Below, one piece after another: positions 37,665-47,080 of a DNA stretch of 64,000 nucleotides (position 1 is the stretch's first letter; every line of letters starts with the position of its first letter). The position numbers and the translations under genes were made by a program. A model generated the notes under the pieces. The model was not told the origin of the DNA. It was given only the letters and a program-made list of their open reading frames with translations, and made no database searches. The stretch lies in the NCBI GenBank assembly GCA_025936115.1, contig JAICTZ010000007.1, forward strand, positions 186,001-250,000, in the 5' to 3' direction. The stretch is from Polyangiaceae bacterium. Lineage in GTDB: Bacteria; Myxococcota_A; Polyangia; Polyangiales; Polyangiaceae.

Positions 37665-38609
37665 CTACTTCTTCGCGCGGCCCGCGGCGCGTGCCGGCAC
37701 TTTCTTCGGAGCTTTGACGGCTTCGGGCGCGGAGTTCTTCGCCACCTCGGACTTCGCGCGCGTCGCGGGCTTGGACTTCGCACGTGTCGCCGGCTTGGTT
37801 TCGGCGTCGGCCGGCGTCTCGCCTGCCTTGGTCTTGGGCGCGCGCTTCTTTGCCATGGCGTATGGCACCTCGACGGGCGCGGCCAAGGGCGCAGGAAATG
37901 CCGGCTCAGGTTCGCCGCGCGCGATCGTGCCGAAGAACGTCGCGTAGTCGGGACCGAGCACTTCGTGCTTCAGGTAGACGTACGCGGTTTGCCACGGCTC
38001 GCCGAGGATGCGCTCGCACCAAGTGCGGAGGGCGGGCGCGTCGTAGCTCGGCGCGCGCAGCCTCAAGTAGCCGAAATCGGCCGTGGCGACGAGCGGCGGG
38101 GAGCGCTCGTCTTCGTCGGAGTCGCCGCCGCAGAGCGCCGCATTGCGTGACGAAAGAAGCGCGTAGACTTCGTCGTCGAACCACGACGAATTGCGAAACT
38201 CGAATGCCGGACGCAGGCCCGCGGGCAAGCTCGCGAGAAAATCCGCGAGCAGCGGCAAATCCTTCTTCGCGAACGGGGGCAGCTGAAACAGCACCGGCCC
38301 GAGCTTTTCCCCCAGCACGGACGCGGCGTTCCAAAAGTAGGCGAGCGCTTCCCCAGCACCCTTGAGCCGCTGAATGTGCGTGATGCGGCGGGGGGCTTTC
38401 AGCGCGAACCGAAAGTCGGCGCTCACGGCGTCGCGCCAGCGCTCGAGGAGCGCGGGCTTCGGTGTTTGGTAAAAGGTATTGTTGATCTCGACGCTGGCGA
38501 GTCGGCCCGAATAGTGCGCAAGGCGCTCATTGGCCGGAAGATCGGCCGGATAGAAGCGTCCGTGCCATTCGTCGTAGCTGAAACCGCTGGTGCCCGAGAG
38601 AACGCGCAC
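37665..38609 (-). CDS. DUF72 (YecE-like) family protein
   Basis: A 314-residue protein from GTG 38609, with TTGGAGG directly upstream. The DUF72 TIM-barrel core (about 1-235) opens LSGTSGFSYDEWHGRFYP and includes VEINNTFYQTP, FRFALKAPRRITH, LFQLPPF, AFEFRNSSWF and YVYLKHE, all family hallmarks. A low-complexity tail (about 250-314) has repeated KPATRAKS units and ends basic, perhaps binding nucleic acid. The biochemical role of DUF72 is not established. It is divergent from the pseudokinase gene with only 30 bases between the starts. Confidence 0.88.
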   Translation of the reverse strand: MRVLSGTSGFSYDEWHGRFYPADLPANERLAHYSGRLASVEINNTFYQTPKPALLERWRDAVSADFRFALKAPRRITHIQRLKGAGEALAYFWNAASVLGEKLGPVLFQLPPFAKKDLPLLADFLASLPAGLRPAFEFRNSSWFDDEVYALLSSRNAALCGGDSDEDERSPPLVATADFGYLRLRAPSYDAPALRTWCERILGEPWQTAYVYLKHEVLGPDYATFFGTIARGEPEPAFPAPLAAPVEVPYAMAKKRAPKTKAGETPADAETKPATRAKSKPATRAKSEVAKNSAPEAVKAPKKVPARAAGRAKK

Positions 38610-38639
38610 GGCCTCCAATATGGACCTTTCGGGCCGCAA

Positions 38640-40190
38640 ATGCGACGCTCGCGGGCGGTGAGTCAGCCGCCGCAAGCCCCAAGCCCTGCGGAGCACGCAG
38701 CGACGCTGACCGTGGGCCAGATCTTTGCGGGTCGCTTTCGCGTGGAGGAGCAGGTCTCCGACGCGCTCGGCGGCGTCTTCTTCGGCGTCGACGACACGAG
38801 CGGAAAGAAAATCGTGCTCGTCCCCGTCTCGGCCGAGCGGGAAAAGACGCTCCGGCCGCTGCTCGGTATCTCGCACGCCCACCTCGTGCCTCTGCTCGCG
38901 CTCGAGGGCGACGGTGAGCATTTCGTCGCCGTAGCGGCCGTCGCCGAGGGTGAGACGCTCGCCGAACGCATCGAGGCCATCGGCAAGAAGCCGGCGGTCG
39001 ACGCCGTGCGCTCGGCGTTGCGCATCGCCGACGTGCTCTCGCACGTGCATGATGCCGGCGGCGTGCACGGCTGGGTCAATGCGCACGCCGTCATCATCGA
39101 ACCCGTGCAGGGGGAACCTCCGCAGCTTGCGCTCGGCGTTCGCATCGACCAGGCGCTGTCGACGCCAGAGCGCGCACCGGACGGTGTTCCGAGCATCGCC
39201 GACGATACCTGGGCGACCGCGGCGCTGTTGCATTGGATGCTCACGGGCTCGCCGCCTCCCCCCGCGGGTTACGCGAGCGAAAGCGAGCTCGAACAGGCCG
39301 GCGTTACGGACGCGGCGCTCCGCTCCGCTCTCTGGCACACGCTCACGGCGAATCGGCCCGATCGGCAGAGCGACCTGCGGCCCCTCCGGCGCGAGCTCGC
39401 GCGCTGGTTCGTCGATCACGCGAACGAGGAGCCGATCACGCCGGGTCATCACGCCTCAGCGCCGCCGCCGCTACCGCTGAGTCTTCGGCCGTCACGCCAG
39501 TCGAACCGGCCGCTGTCGCAGCCGCCGCCCAAGCGCAAGATCGGCGCGTTCGCGCTCGCGGCGCTCGCGCTCGGTGCCGCGGGGGGCATCGCGCTCTCGT
39601 TCCTGCGTCCAAAACGCATTCAGCTGGTCGCGCTGCCGGAACAAGCCGCCGAGGCCGCGCCGAGCGCCTCCGCCCTTCAGCTCGGCGACGTGCCGGTCAC
39701 GGGCGAAGACGACGTGCGTATCGGAAGCAAGCTCGCGGCGTGCGTCGCGGGACACCTGCCGAAAGGCACGTTCAGCAAGGCGCCCGCCGTCGAGTGGCTT
39801 TGTGACGAGACGGATCCGCGCGTGGGCGCCGACAAGCTTCACGCCGCAATCGTCTCGGGCGCGCCGCGCGGCGCGGTGACCGACTCGATGAAGCTTTTCT
39901 CCCGCATCGGCTGGTACGCCATGCCGGTCTTCGCGGTCGTGCGCGTCGGCTGCTGCCCGGGAGCGAAGCCGCTCGCGCTGCCCGACGAACACTGCGCGAT
40001 GTCGGCCGCTTTGACCGGCGTGGGCGACGCGGTGGAGGCCTCCGAAGACGTAACGGAGCCGCTCAAGAAGTACACGGACAGCATCCACTGCGAGCTGAAT
40101 CACGGCGGCGCCAAGATGCTCAGACGCGCCGAGCGGCCCGCGGGCGGCGAAGACACGGCGTTCCTGGAACTACTCAAGCACTTGGAGTAG
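38640..40190 (+). CDS. Membrane pseudokinase (Ser/Thr kinase-like, catalytic motifs lost)
   Basis: About 516 residues from ATG 38640; GTG 38658 is an alternative. Residues about 25-270 follow a protein-kinase plan (VGQIFAGRFRVEEQVSDALGGVFFG, HLVPLLALEGDGEHFVAVAAV, a C-lobe WATAALLHWMLTGSPPP). However the catalytic-loop HRD becomes VHGWVNAHAVII, there is no DFG, and the Walker-like lysine strand reads KIVLVPVSAE. A transmembrane helix at about 300-320 precedes a periplasmic domain (about 335-516) with several cysteines. It is probably a signalling scaffold that no longer phosphorylates. Confidence 0.8.
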   Translation: MRRSRAVSQPPQAPSPAEHAATLTVGQIFAGRFRVEEQVSDALGGVFFGVDDTSGKKIVLVPVSAEREKTLRPLLGISHAHLVPLLALEGDGEHFVAVAAVAEGETLAERIEAIGKKPAVDAVRSALRIADVLSHVHDAGGVHGWVNAHAVIIEPVQGEPPQLALGVRIDQALSTPERAPDGVPSIADDTWATAALLHWMLTGSPPPPAGYASESELEQAGVTDAALRSALWHTLTANRPDRQSDLRPLRRELARWFVDHANEEPITPGHHASAPPPLPLSLRPSRQSNRPLSQPPPKRKIGAFALAALALGAAGGIALSFLRPKRIQLVALPEQAAEAAPSASALQLGDVPVTGEDDVRIGSKLAACVAGHLPKGTFSKAPAVEWLCDETDPRVGADKLHAAIVSGAPRGAVTDSMKLFSRIGWYAMPVFAVVRVGCCPGAKPLALPDEHCAMSAALTGVGDAVEASEDVTEPLKKYTDSIHCELNHGGAKMLRRAERPAGGEDTAFLELLKHLE

Positions 40191-40216
40191 CGAACGGGCG
40201 AGTCCTCCGGGAGCCC

Positions 40217-40507
40217 ATGCGTGACGTCGCCACACTCATCGTGCAGTTTGCCGCGACGATTTTCATGTCGGCGTGGGTGGTGCGCCGCGATTTGAAGCAC
40301 CTCGCTCCGGACCTGCTCTCGCGCGCCTGGCCCGAGTCCTCGTTCTGGTCGGCCGTCGTGTGTTTTAGTCCGATCTGCGTGCCCGTGCACTTCATGCGCA
40401 CGCGCCGCTCGGCGCTCGGGGTGGCGCTCGGCATCGTTTGGTTTTTCGCGACCGTCGTCACGGTCAACGGCCTCGCCTGGGTCGTGGACGCCGCCTTCGG
40501 CCGCTGA
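40217..40507 (+). CDS. Small three-helix membrane protein
   Basis: A 96-residue protein with hydrophobic segments at about 4-22, 42-60 and 68-92 (GVALGIVWFFATVVTVNGLAWVV). It has two cysteines in VVCFSPICVPVHF. No family recognised. It lies between the pseudokinase gene and the MoxR operon on the same strand. Confidence 0.65.
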   Translation: MRDVATLIVQFAATIFMSAWVVRRDLKHLAPDLLSRAWPESSFWSAVVCFSPICVPVHFMRTRRSALGVALGIVWFFATVVTVNGLAWVVDAAFGR

Positions 40508-40650
40508 GCGCGGCGTGGCGAAGTGGCCGGGGTTCCGCGCTGCCGCTTGTTTACCGCAGCCCGGGAATAGCCGCCGTCGGCCGATTGTCTTGGGCCCGCC
40601 GAGCGCGCTATGACGCGCCACTGCCAAGCCCGAGCTAGAGGATTTTCGAC

Positions 40651-41637
<987 letters not shown>

Positions 41638-41692
41638 GCCCCGCGGGGGCCGACGCAGGAGGGCGCGAGACAAGCTTCGCTCCGGACGACTC

Positions 41693-42574
41693 ATGATCCC
41701 GAAGGAACTCCTCAAAGCGCTGCGCAAGATCGAGATCACGACCAATCGTCTCGCGACGGAGCAGCTCGCCGGCAACTACACCTCGGGCTTCAAGGGGCAG
41801 GGCCTCGCCTTCCGTGAGGTGCGCGAATACCTGCCCGGCGACGACGTGCGCACGATCGACTGGAACGTGAGCGCGCGCATGAACTCGACCTACGTCAAGG
41901 TCTTCGTCGAAGAGCGCGAGATGACGGTGATGCTCGTCGTCGATCTCTCGGCGAGCGAACGCTTCGGCACGCGCACGGGCAGCAAAGCGCGGCTCGCCGC
42001 CGAGGTCGCGGCGCTCTGCGCCTTCAGCGCCATCAGCCACAACGATCGCGTGGGACTCATCCTCGCGACCGATCAGGTCGAGAAAATCGTGCCGCCCATG
42101 AAAGGGCAAAAGCACGTGATGCGCGTCGTGCGCGAGATTTTGGGGGCCGCCCCCGAGCGACCCGGCACGGATTTGAAAATCGCGCTCGAGACGCTGTATC
42201 GCGTGGCGCGCCGGCGCAGCGTGGCGTTCGTCATGAGCGATTTCTTCGCGACGGGGTACGAGCGCACGCTTTCGCTCGCCGCGTCGCGGCACGACGTGAT
42301 TCCCGTCTTGCTCGTCGATCCGCGCGACGAGCAGCTGCCGAACGTCGGGCTCGCCAACTTCGAGGATTTCGAAACCGGCGACAGCGTGATGGTCGATACC
42401 GCGAGCCCGCGCGTGCGCGCCCACTACGCGCACGAAATGCGGCGCCGCCGCGAGAGCACCGTGCGGCTCTTCACCAAGCTCGGCCTCGATCACTGCGTCG
42501 TACGCACCGATCGGCCGTATATCGGACCGATGCGCGATCTCTTCGCGCGCCGGGCGCGGAGGGCGCACCGGTGA
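41693..42574 (+). CDS. DUF58 domain protein
   Basis: A 293-residue protein. The family core VREYLPGDDVRTIDWNVSAR is near residue 45, followed by a VWA-like fold with MIDAS-type VVDLSASERFG and the VAFVMSDFF strand. DUF58 proteins accompany MoxR ATPases and are usually placed between moxR and the bat genes, as here. No membrane helix is visible. The final TGA overlaps the GTG of the next gene by four bases. Confidence 0.93.
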   Translation: MIPKELLKALRKIEITTNRLATEQLAGNYTSGFKGQGLAFREVREYLPGDDVRTIDWNVSARMNSTYVKVFVEEREMTVMLVVDLSASERFGTRTGSKARLAAEVAALCAFSAISHNDRVGLILATDQVEKIVPPMKGQKHVMRVVREILGAAPERPGTDLKIALETLYRVARRRSVAFVMSDFFATGYERTLSLAASRHDVIPVLLVDPRDEQLPNVGLANFEDFETGDSVMVDTASPRVRAHYAHEMRRRRESTVRLFTKLGLDHCVVRTDRPYIGPMRDLFARRARRAHR

Positions 42575-43863
42575 GGCAGTGGCTTCCGTTCGCGTGCGCC
42601 GCGGCGCTCGTCGCGGCGGCTGCCCAAGCGGCGCCGACGTCGGCGCCGCTCTTGAGCGCGGCGCCGCCGCCCCCGCTCCTCAGCGCACCGCCCCCACCGA
42701 GTGTCGCTCCGTCGAGCTCGGCAGCCACGCCGAGCTCCGCCGCGAGCAGCACGTGCGTCGAACACGTGCCGCTCGGCAAGGACCGGCCGAAGCTCACGGA
42801 GAAATTTCCCGCGCGCGGCGAGAGCGGCCACGTCCTCACGCTGTCGCTCACGCTCGAGCACGGCAAGGGCGAGACCGTGCTCCCGGGCGGCTTTCAGCTG
42901 CAAACCGAGGATCCGACGTTCCGCGGGCTGGAACGCGTCGGACTCTACTTGCCGGATCCGGACGGCGGCGCGGGCCCCGTGCTCACGCGCACCGAGCAAG
43001 GCGAGCGCGCCACGACGCACGTCGAGATTTCGTTCGTTGCGCTGCCGCAAAAGCCGGGACGCAACGTGCTCGTCGTGCCGGCGCTGCCCATCACGGTGGC
43101 GCGCGCGAGCGGCGACGTGATCGTGCTCTGCACCGAGCCGCACGAAGTCACGATCGAAGACCCGATCGCCAACGCCTCGAACCCGATGCCGCGGCCGAAC
43201 CCCGCGGCGCGTCCGGAGCGCGAGGAATGGACCGCGCTCAAGAACGCGCTGATGGTCGGCGCGGGTGCGCTCGTGCTCGGCGCGCTCGCCGCGTGGCTCA
43301 TCGGGAAATGGCTCAGGCGTCCTCGTCCGGTGCCGCCGCCGCCACCGCCACGGCCGCCGTGGGAAGTGGCGCTCGAGGAGCTCTTCGACATTCGTCACGC
43401 GGGCCTCATCGCCGAAGGCCGCCTCGCCGAGCACTTCGATCGCGTGTCCGACAGTCTGCGCAAGTATCTCGGCGCACGGTTCGGCTTCGACGGCCTCGAG
43501 AGCACGACGCGTGAAGCGCTCTCGGTGCTCCGCGACGTTTCTCCGCGCGTGGCTCCGCTCGACGCCATCGAAACGTTTTTGCGCCAAGCCGACCTGGTGA
43601 AGTTCGCGAAGACGGTGCCGACGGCCGACGACGGCGATCTGGCGCTCGTGCGCGCCGAGCACATCGTGCGTGAAACCCTGCCGACGATCGGCGTGACTGC
43701 GGCAGGCGTGCCGACGACGACGCTGCCCGTAGCGGTACCGGCGCCCGTCGAAGCGCGACCGGCCGCGCCCGTGGGCGACGATGAGTTCGCGAAGTGGGGG
43801 CCGAAGCCGAACGCACCGCCCGCCACCGAGCCGAAGCCGCCCGAGCCGGAGGTCAAGTCGTGA
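42571..43863 (+). CDS. Membrane protein of the MoxR/Bat operon (DUF4381-like)
   Basis: A 430-residue protein with signal peptide AALVAAAAQA and a Ser/Pro-rich start. A periplasmic beta domain (about 65-205) ends at a transmembrane helix (about 228-248, ALMVGAGALVLGALAAWLIG). A cytoplasmic helical domain (about 260-370: WEVALEELFDIRHAGLIAEG, FDRVSDSLRKYLGARF) resembles the DUF4381-type component of MoxR operons. The C-terminal tail is Pro/Ala-rich. GTG start and stop both overlap neighbouring genes by GTGA. Confidence 0.78.
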   Translation: MRQWLPFACAAALVAAAAQAAPTSAPLLSAAPPPPLLSAPPPPSVAPSSSAATPSSAASSTCVEHVPLGKDRPKLTEKFPARGESGHVLTLSLTLEHGKGETVLPGGFQLQTEDPTFRGLERVGLYLPDPDGGAGPVLTRTEQGERATTHVEISFVALPQKPGRNVLVVPALPITVARASGDVIVLCTEPHEVTIEDPIANASNPMPRPNPAARPEREEWTALKNALMVGAGALVLGALAAWLIGKWLRRPRPVPPPPPPRPPWEVALEELFDIRHAGLIAEGRLAEHFDRVSDSLRKYLGARFGFDGLESTTREALSVLRDVSPRVAPLDAIETFLRQADLVKFAKTVPTADDGDLALVRAEHIVRETLPTIGVTAAGVPTTTLPVAVPAPVEARPAAPVGDDEFAKWGPKPNAPPATEPKPPEPEVKS

Positions 43864-45008
43864 CGCGCTGGCTACGGCCGGTCGTGGGCGTGGTCGCGCT
43901 GCTCGTGCTCGCGCTGCTCGGCGCGGCGTACCCCATGCTCGCGCGTGGCGATGAATTGATGGATGCGCGCTGGTCGGAGCCGTGGGCGCTCGCCGGCTTG
44001 GCGGTCGTGCCGCTCGTCTTCTGGCGCGCCGTATTCGGCGAGGATCGACGTACTCCGCGCCTGCGTCTCGGCACCCTCGCGCCGCTCGCGGTCGGCCCTG
44101 CGGGCGCACGCGTGTACTTGCGCGACGTCCCCGGCATCGCGCGCAGCGTCGGCCTCGTGCTCTGCATCGCGGCGCTCGCGCGGCCGCTCAACACGCTGCG
44201 CCCCATCTCGACGGACGAAGAGGGCATCGACATGGTCGTCGCGCTCGATTTGTCCGGCTCGATGCAAGCCGTGCTCGACAACGTGCCCGAGGATTTGCGC
44301 ACGTACATGCCGCCCGCACGCCCCGGCATCCGCCCCACGCGCCTCGACGTCGCCAAAGCGGTCTTGCGTGACTTCATCGCGCGGCGCAAGACGGATCGCA
44401 TCGGCGTCGTCGTCTTCGGCGCGAGCGCTTACGTCGTGTCCCCGCCCACGCTCGATTACCACCTGCTCGACGAGCTCGTGAAGCGCATGGACACGCGCCT
44501 CATCGATTCGAACGGCACCGCCATCGGCGACGCGCTCGGCGTCGCCGTCGCGCGCCTGCGCCGGAGCACGGCCAAGAGCAAAGCCATCATCCTGCTCACC
44601 GACGGCGCCAACCAAGGCGGCCGCCTCGCGCCCGAATACGCCGCCAAGCTCGCCAACGTCGTCGGCGCGCACATCTACAGCATCCAGATCGGCCAGGGCG
44701 ACGAGGCCGAAATCCTGCAGGGCGCGGATCTGTTCGGTCAAGCCCGCTACGTGCGCATGCCTTTTCCCGTGAATCCGAAGCTTTTGAAGCAGCTCTCCGA
44801 CCAAACGGGCGGCCACATGTACGTGGCGAGCGACGCCACGGGCCTCCAGGCGAGCTTCCACGACGTGCTCGACAAGCTCGAGAAGACGAAGCTCTCGGCG
44901 AGCGTCGCGCACTTCGAGGATCTCTACCGCTTCTTGCTCGTCCCAGGCGTGCTCTTGCTGGCGCTCGACGCCGTGCTGCGCGCGCTCGTGCTGCGGAGGT
45001 TTCCGTGA
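43860..45008 (+). CDS. batA: BatA-like VWA-domain membrane protein
   Basis: A 382-residue protein. Two N-terminal membrane helices (about 8-28 and 45-60) and one near 100-115 precede a von Willebrand factor A domain (about 130-330). Its MIDAS motif is DLSGS, with the later GTAIGDALG and LLTDGANQGG motifs intact. A last helix follows near 355-375. This is the BatA arrangement from the Bacteroides aerotolerance operon. Expected to bind metal and act with BatB in the inner membrane, activated by MoxR. GTGA overlaps at both ends. Confidence 0.9.
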   Translation: MTRWLRPVVGVVALLVLALLGAAYPMLARGDELMDARWSEPWALAGLAVVPLVFWRAVFGEDRRTPRLRLGTLAPLAVGPAGARVYLRDVPGIARSVGLVLCIAALARPLNTLRPISTDEEGIDMVVALDLSGSMQAVLDNVPEDLRTYMPPARPGIRPTRLDVAKAVLRDFIARRKTDRIGVVVFGASAYVVSPPTLDYHLLDELVKRMDTRLIDSNGTAIGDALGVAVARLRRSTAKSKAIILLTDGANQGGRLAPEYAAKLANVVGAHIYSIQIGQGDEAEILQGADLFGQARYVRMPFPVNPKLLKQLSDQTGGHMYVASDATGLQASFHDVLDKLEKTKLSASVAHFEDLYRFLLVPGVLLLALDAVLRALVLRRFP

Positions 45009-47080
45009 GGTTCGCGGCTTCCATCTGGCTCCTCGGAGCGCTCGGGGCGCTCGGCGTGGGCGTGCTACTCGTCATCGGCGCCGTGCTCTCGCTGCGTGCC
45101 GTGCGTCGCTTCGGCGACGAGCAGCTCGTGTTCGAGCTCGCGACGGCGCGCGCGGGCGGGCGTCGCGCGCTCAAGGGCGTCTTGCTCGTGCTCTCGCTCG
45201 GGCTCGCGTTCGTCGCGCTCGCGCAGCCGCAGTACGGCCGCGGCTCGCGCGTGATCCCCGCGACCAATCTCGATGTCGTGATCGTGCTCGACTACTCGAA
45301 GAGCATGTACGCGCGCGACATCCCGCCGTCGCGCATCGAGCGCGCCAAAGCGGAGATGAGCCGCCTCATCGGCGATCTGCCCGGCGCGCGCTTCGGCGCC
45401 GTGGCGTTCGCCGGCGACACGATGGCGTTCCCGCTCACGAGCGACGGTGCGGCAATTGCTCAATTTTTACGGCAACTTGCACCCAACGACATGCCGGTGG
45501 GCGGCACGGCGATTGGCCGCGCGATCGAGGCCGGACGCGATCTGTTGGCGCGCGATCCGCTGTCCAAGGATCACCGCAAGGTGATGGTGCTCGTCACAGA
45601 CGGCGAAGATCTGGAAGGCGACCCGGTCCAAGAAGCGCAAGCGGCCAGTCACGATCAGATCACGATTTACGTCGATCAGATCGGTGGCCGCACGCCCGAG
45701 CCCATCCCGGACGTGAACGAGCTCGGGCAAGTCAAAGGGTGGCGCACGGACGACCAGGGCAAGCCGCTCACGACCGAGCTCTCGGCCGCGGGCGAGGAAC
45801 AGCTCACCAAGATCGCAGAGAGTACGGGCGGCCTCATCGCGCGGAGCGAGAAGGGCGAGACAGGACTTGCGAGCATCGCGTCACGGCTGCGCCATCTCAT
45901 GAGCGAGGAGCTCTCCGAGCGTGTGGAAACCGTATACGCCGACGTGTTCGCGTACCCGCTGGGACTTGCGCTGCTCTTGCTCGTGATCGAGACGCTGATC
46001 CCCGAGGCCAAGCGCCGCAAACGCGCCGTGGTGCCGCCCTTGCCCGAGGATCGACGCCGTAGCCGACGGCGCCGCACCGCCAAAGCCGCCATCGCGGGCG
46101 TGTCGGCCTCGGCGCTGCTTTCACTCGCCGCGAGCGGCTGCGAGCAAACGAACGAGCTTTTCATGCGCAGCTCGCCGGTCGTCAAAGACGCCGTGGAGGC
46201 CCTCGACGCAGGCGACGCCGGCGCGGCCGTCTCACTGCTCGAAGAGTACCTTTCGACCGGCAAGTGCGAGAACGGCAACATCGGTGCTCCGAGCTCGGTG
46301 AGCGCGCGCCCGAACGCCGCGTTCGATCTCGGCTTGGGCCTCTTCACCCTCGCGGAGAAATTCGGCAAGCGCTTCGGGGAAGATCCGCCGCCGCCCGACG
46401 GTGGACGCGCGCCGGAAGAAGAAGCCGAGCTCGCCAAGCGCAGTGCCGAGGTCGACTGCGCGTTACGGATCGTGCGGCTCGCGGCGACGGACCAAAGTGT
46501 CCCGCTCGAGCTCCGCGCGCGCGCCTTTTATCTAGCCGGCAATCTCGAGTTTCTGCGGCGCGACTACCGCTCCGCCGTGGCAAGTTACGACGCCGCACTG
46601 AAGCTCATCCCGGGGTTGCCTGGCGACGCCGGCGACGGCACGGGGCGCGACGCGGCGTACAATCGGGCCATCGCCTTGCGCCGCATCGAGGACCAGCAGA
46701 AAGACGCGGGCCCGCCGGACGGCGGGGACGGCGGAGAGCAGCCCGACGCCGGCAACGACGGCGGCAAACAAGATCAGCCTGACGCGGGCAAACAGGATCA
46801 ACCGGACGCGGGCAAGCAGGATCAGCCCGACGCCGGCAACGGCGAGCCGGACGCTGGCAAAGACGGCGGCAGCCAGAATCAACCCGACGCCGGCAAACAA
46901 GGCGAAGACGGCGGCGCGCCTCCACCCGAGCAAAAGCAGCCTCAGCCCCAGCAGCAGCAGCAGCAGAACCCCGACGATCGGCTGCTCGACGAATTCGAGC
47001 AGGCACCGACGCTCCAGCAACACGACGCCAAGGAGCGTGCGGCCCACGCGCGCGGGCGCCCGGGGATGGAGGACAAGTGA
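45005..47080 (+). CDS. BatB-BatC fusion: VWA domain plus TPR domain
   Basis: A 691-residue protein. The first half is BatB-like: two N-terminal helices, a VWA domain (about 95-300) with MIDAS DYSKS and LVTDGEDLEG, then a helix near 315-335. At about 355-380 a basic run and hydrophobic segment end in SLAASGC, like the lipoprotein signal of a stand-alone BatC. The second half has TPR-like repeats (about 390-560). From about 575 a low-complexity tail holds four QPDAGKQD-type repeats and a glutamine run. The gene therefore looks like a fusion of batB and batC. GTGA overlaps at both ends. Confidence 0.88.
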   Translation: MRFAASIWLLGALGALGVGVLLVIGAVLSLRAVRRFGDEQLVFELATARAGGRRALKGVLLVLSLGLAFVALAQPQYGRGSRVIPATNLDVVIVLDYSKSMYARDIPPSRIERAKAEMSRLIGDLPGARFGAVAFAGDTMAFPLTSDGAAIAQFLRQLAPNDMPVGGTAIGRAIEAGRDLLARDPLSKDHRKVMVLVTDGEDLEGDPVQEAQAASHDQITIYVDQIGGRTPEPIPDVNELGQVKGWRTDDQGKPLTTELSAAGEEQLTKIAESTGGLIARSEKGETGLASIASRLRHLMSEELSERVETVYADVFAYPLGLALLLLVIETLIPEAKRRKRAVVPPLPEDRRRSRRRRTAKAAIAGVSASALLSLAASGCEQTNELFMRSSPVVKDAVEALDAGDAGAAVSLLEEYLSTGKCENGNIGAPSSVSARPNAAFDLGLGLFTLAEKFGKRFGEDPPPPDGGRAPEEEAELAKRSAEVDCALRIVRLAATDQSVPLELRARAFYLAGNLEFLRRDYRSAVASYDAALKLIPGLPGDAGDGTGRDAAYNRAIALRRIEDQQKDAGPPDGGDGGEQPDAGNDGGKQDQPDAGKQDQPDAGKQDQPDAGNGEPDAGKDGGSQNQPDAGKQGEDGGAPPPEQKQPQPQQQQQQNPDDRLLDEFEQAPTLQQHDAKERAAHARGRPGMEDK
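46765..46840. repeat. 24-bp tandem repeat encoding QPDAGKQD
   Basis: Three near-identical 24-base units plus partial copies lie in the C-terminal tail of the BatB-BatC gene. Differences are synonymous (AAACAG versus AAGCAG, CCTGAC versus CCGGAC), so the repeat is kept at the protein level. Confidence 0.85.

Noticed and set aside
42490..44109. A 539-residue reverse frame inside the Bat operon
   Set aside because: Antisense shadow; the forward genes there have domains and perfect GTGA junctions.
46764..46860. Start of a separate batC gene inside the BatB-BatC frame
   Set aside because: The QPDAG repeats and upstream TPRs are in one uninterrupted frame with batB, with no stop and no new ribosome site, so a fusion is simpler.
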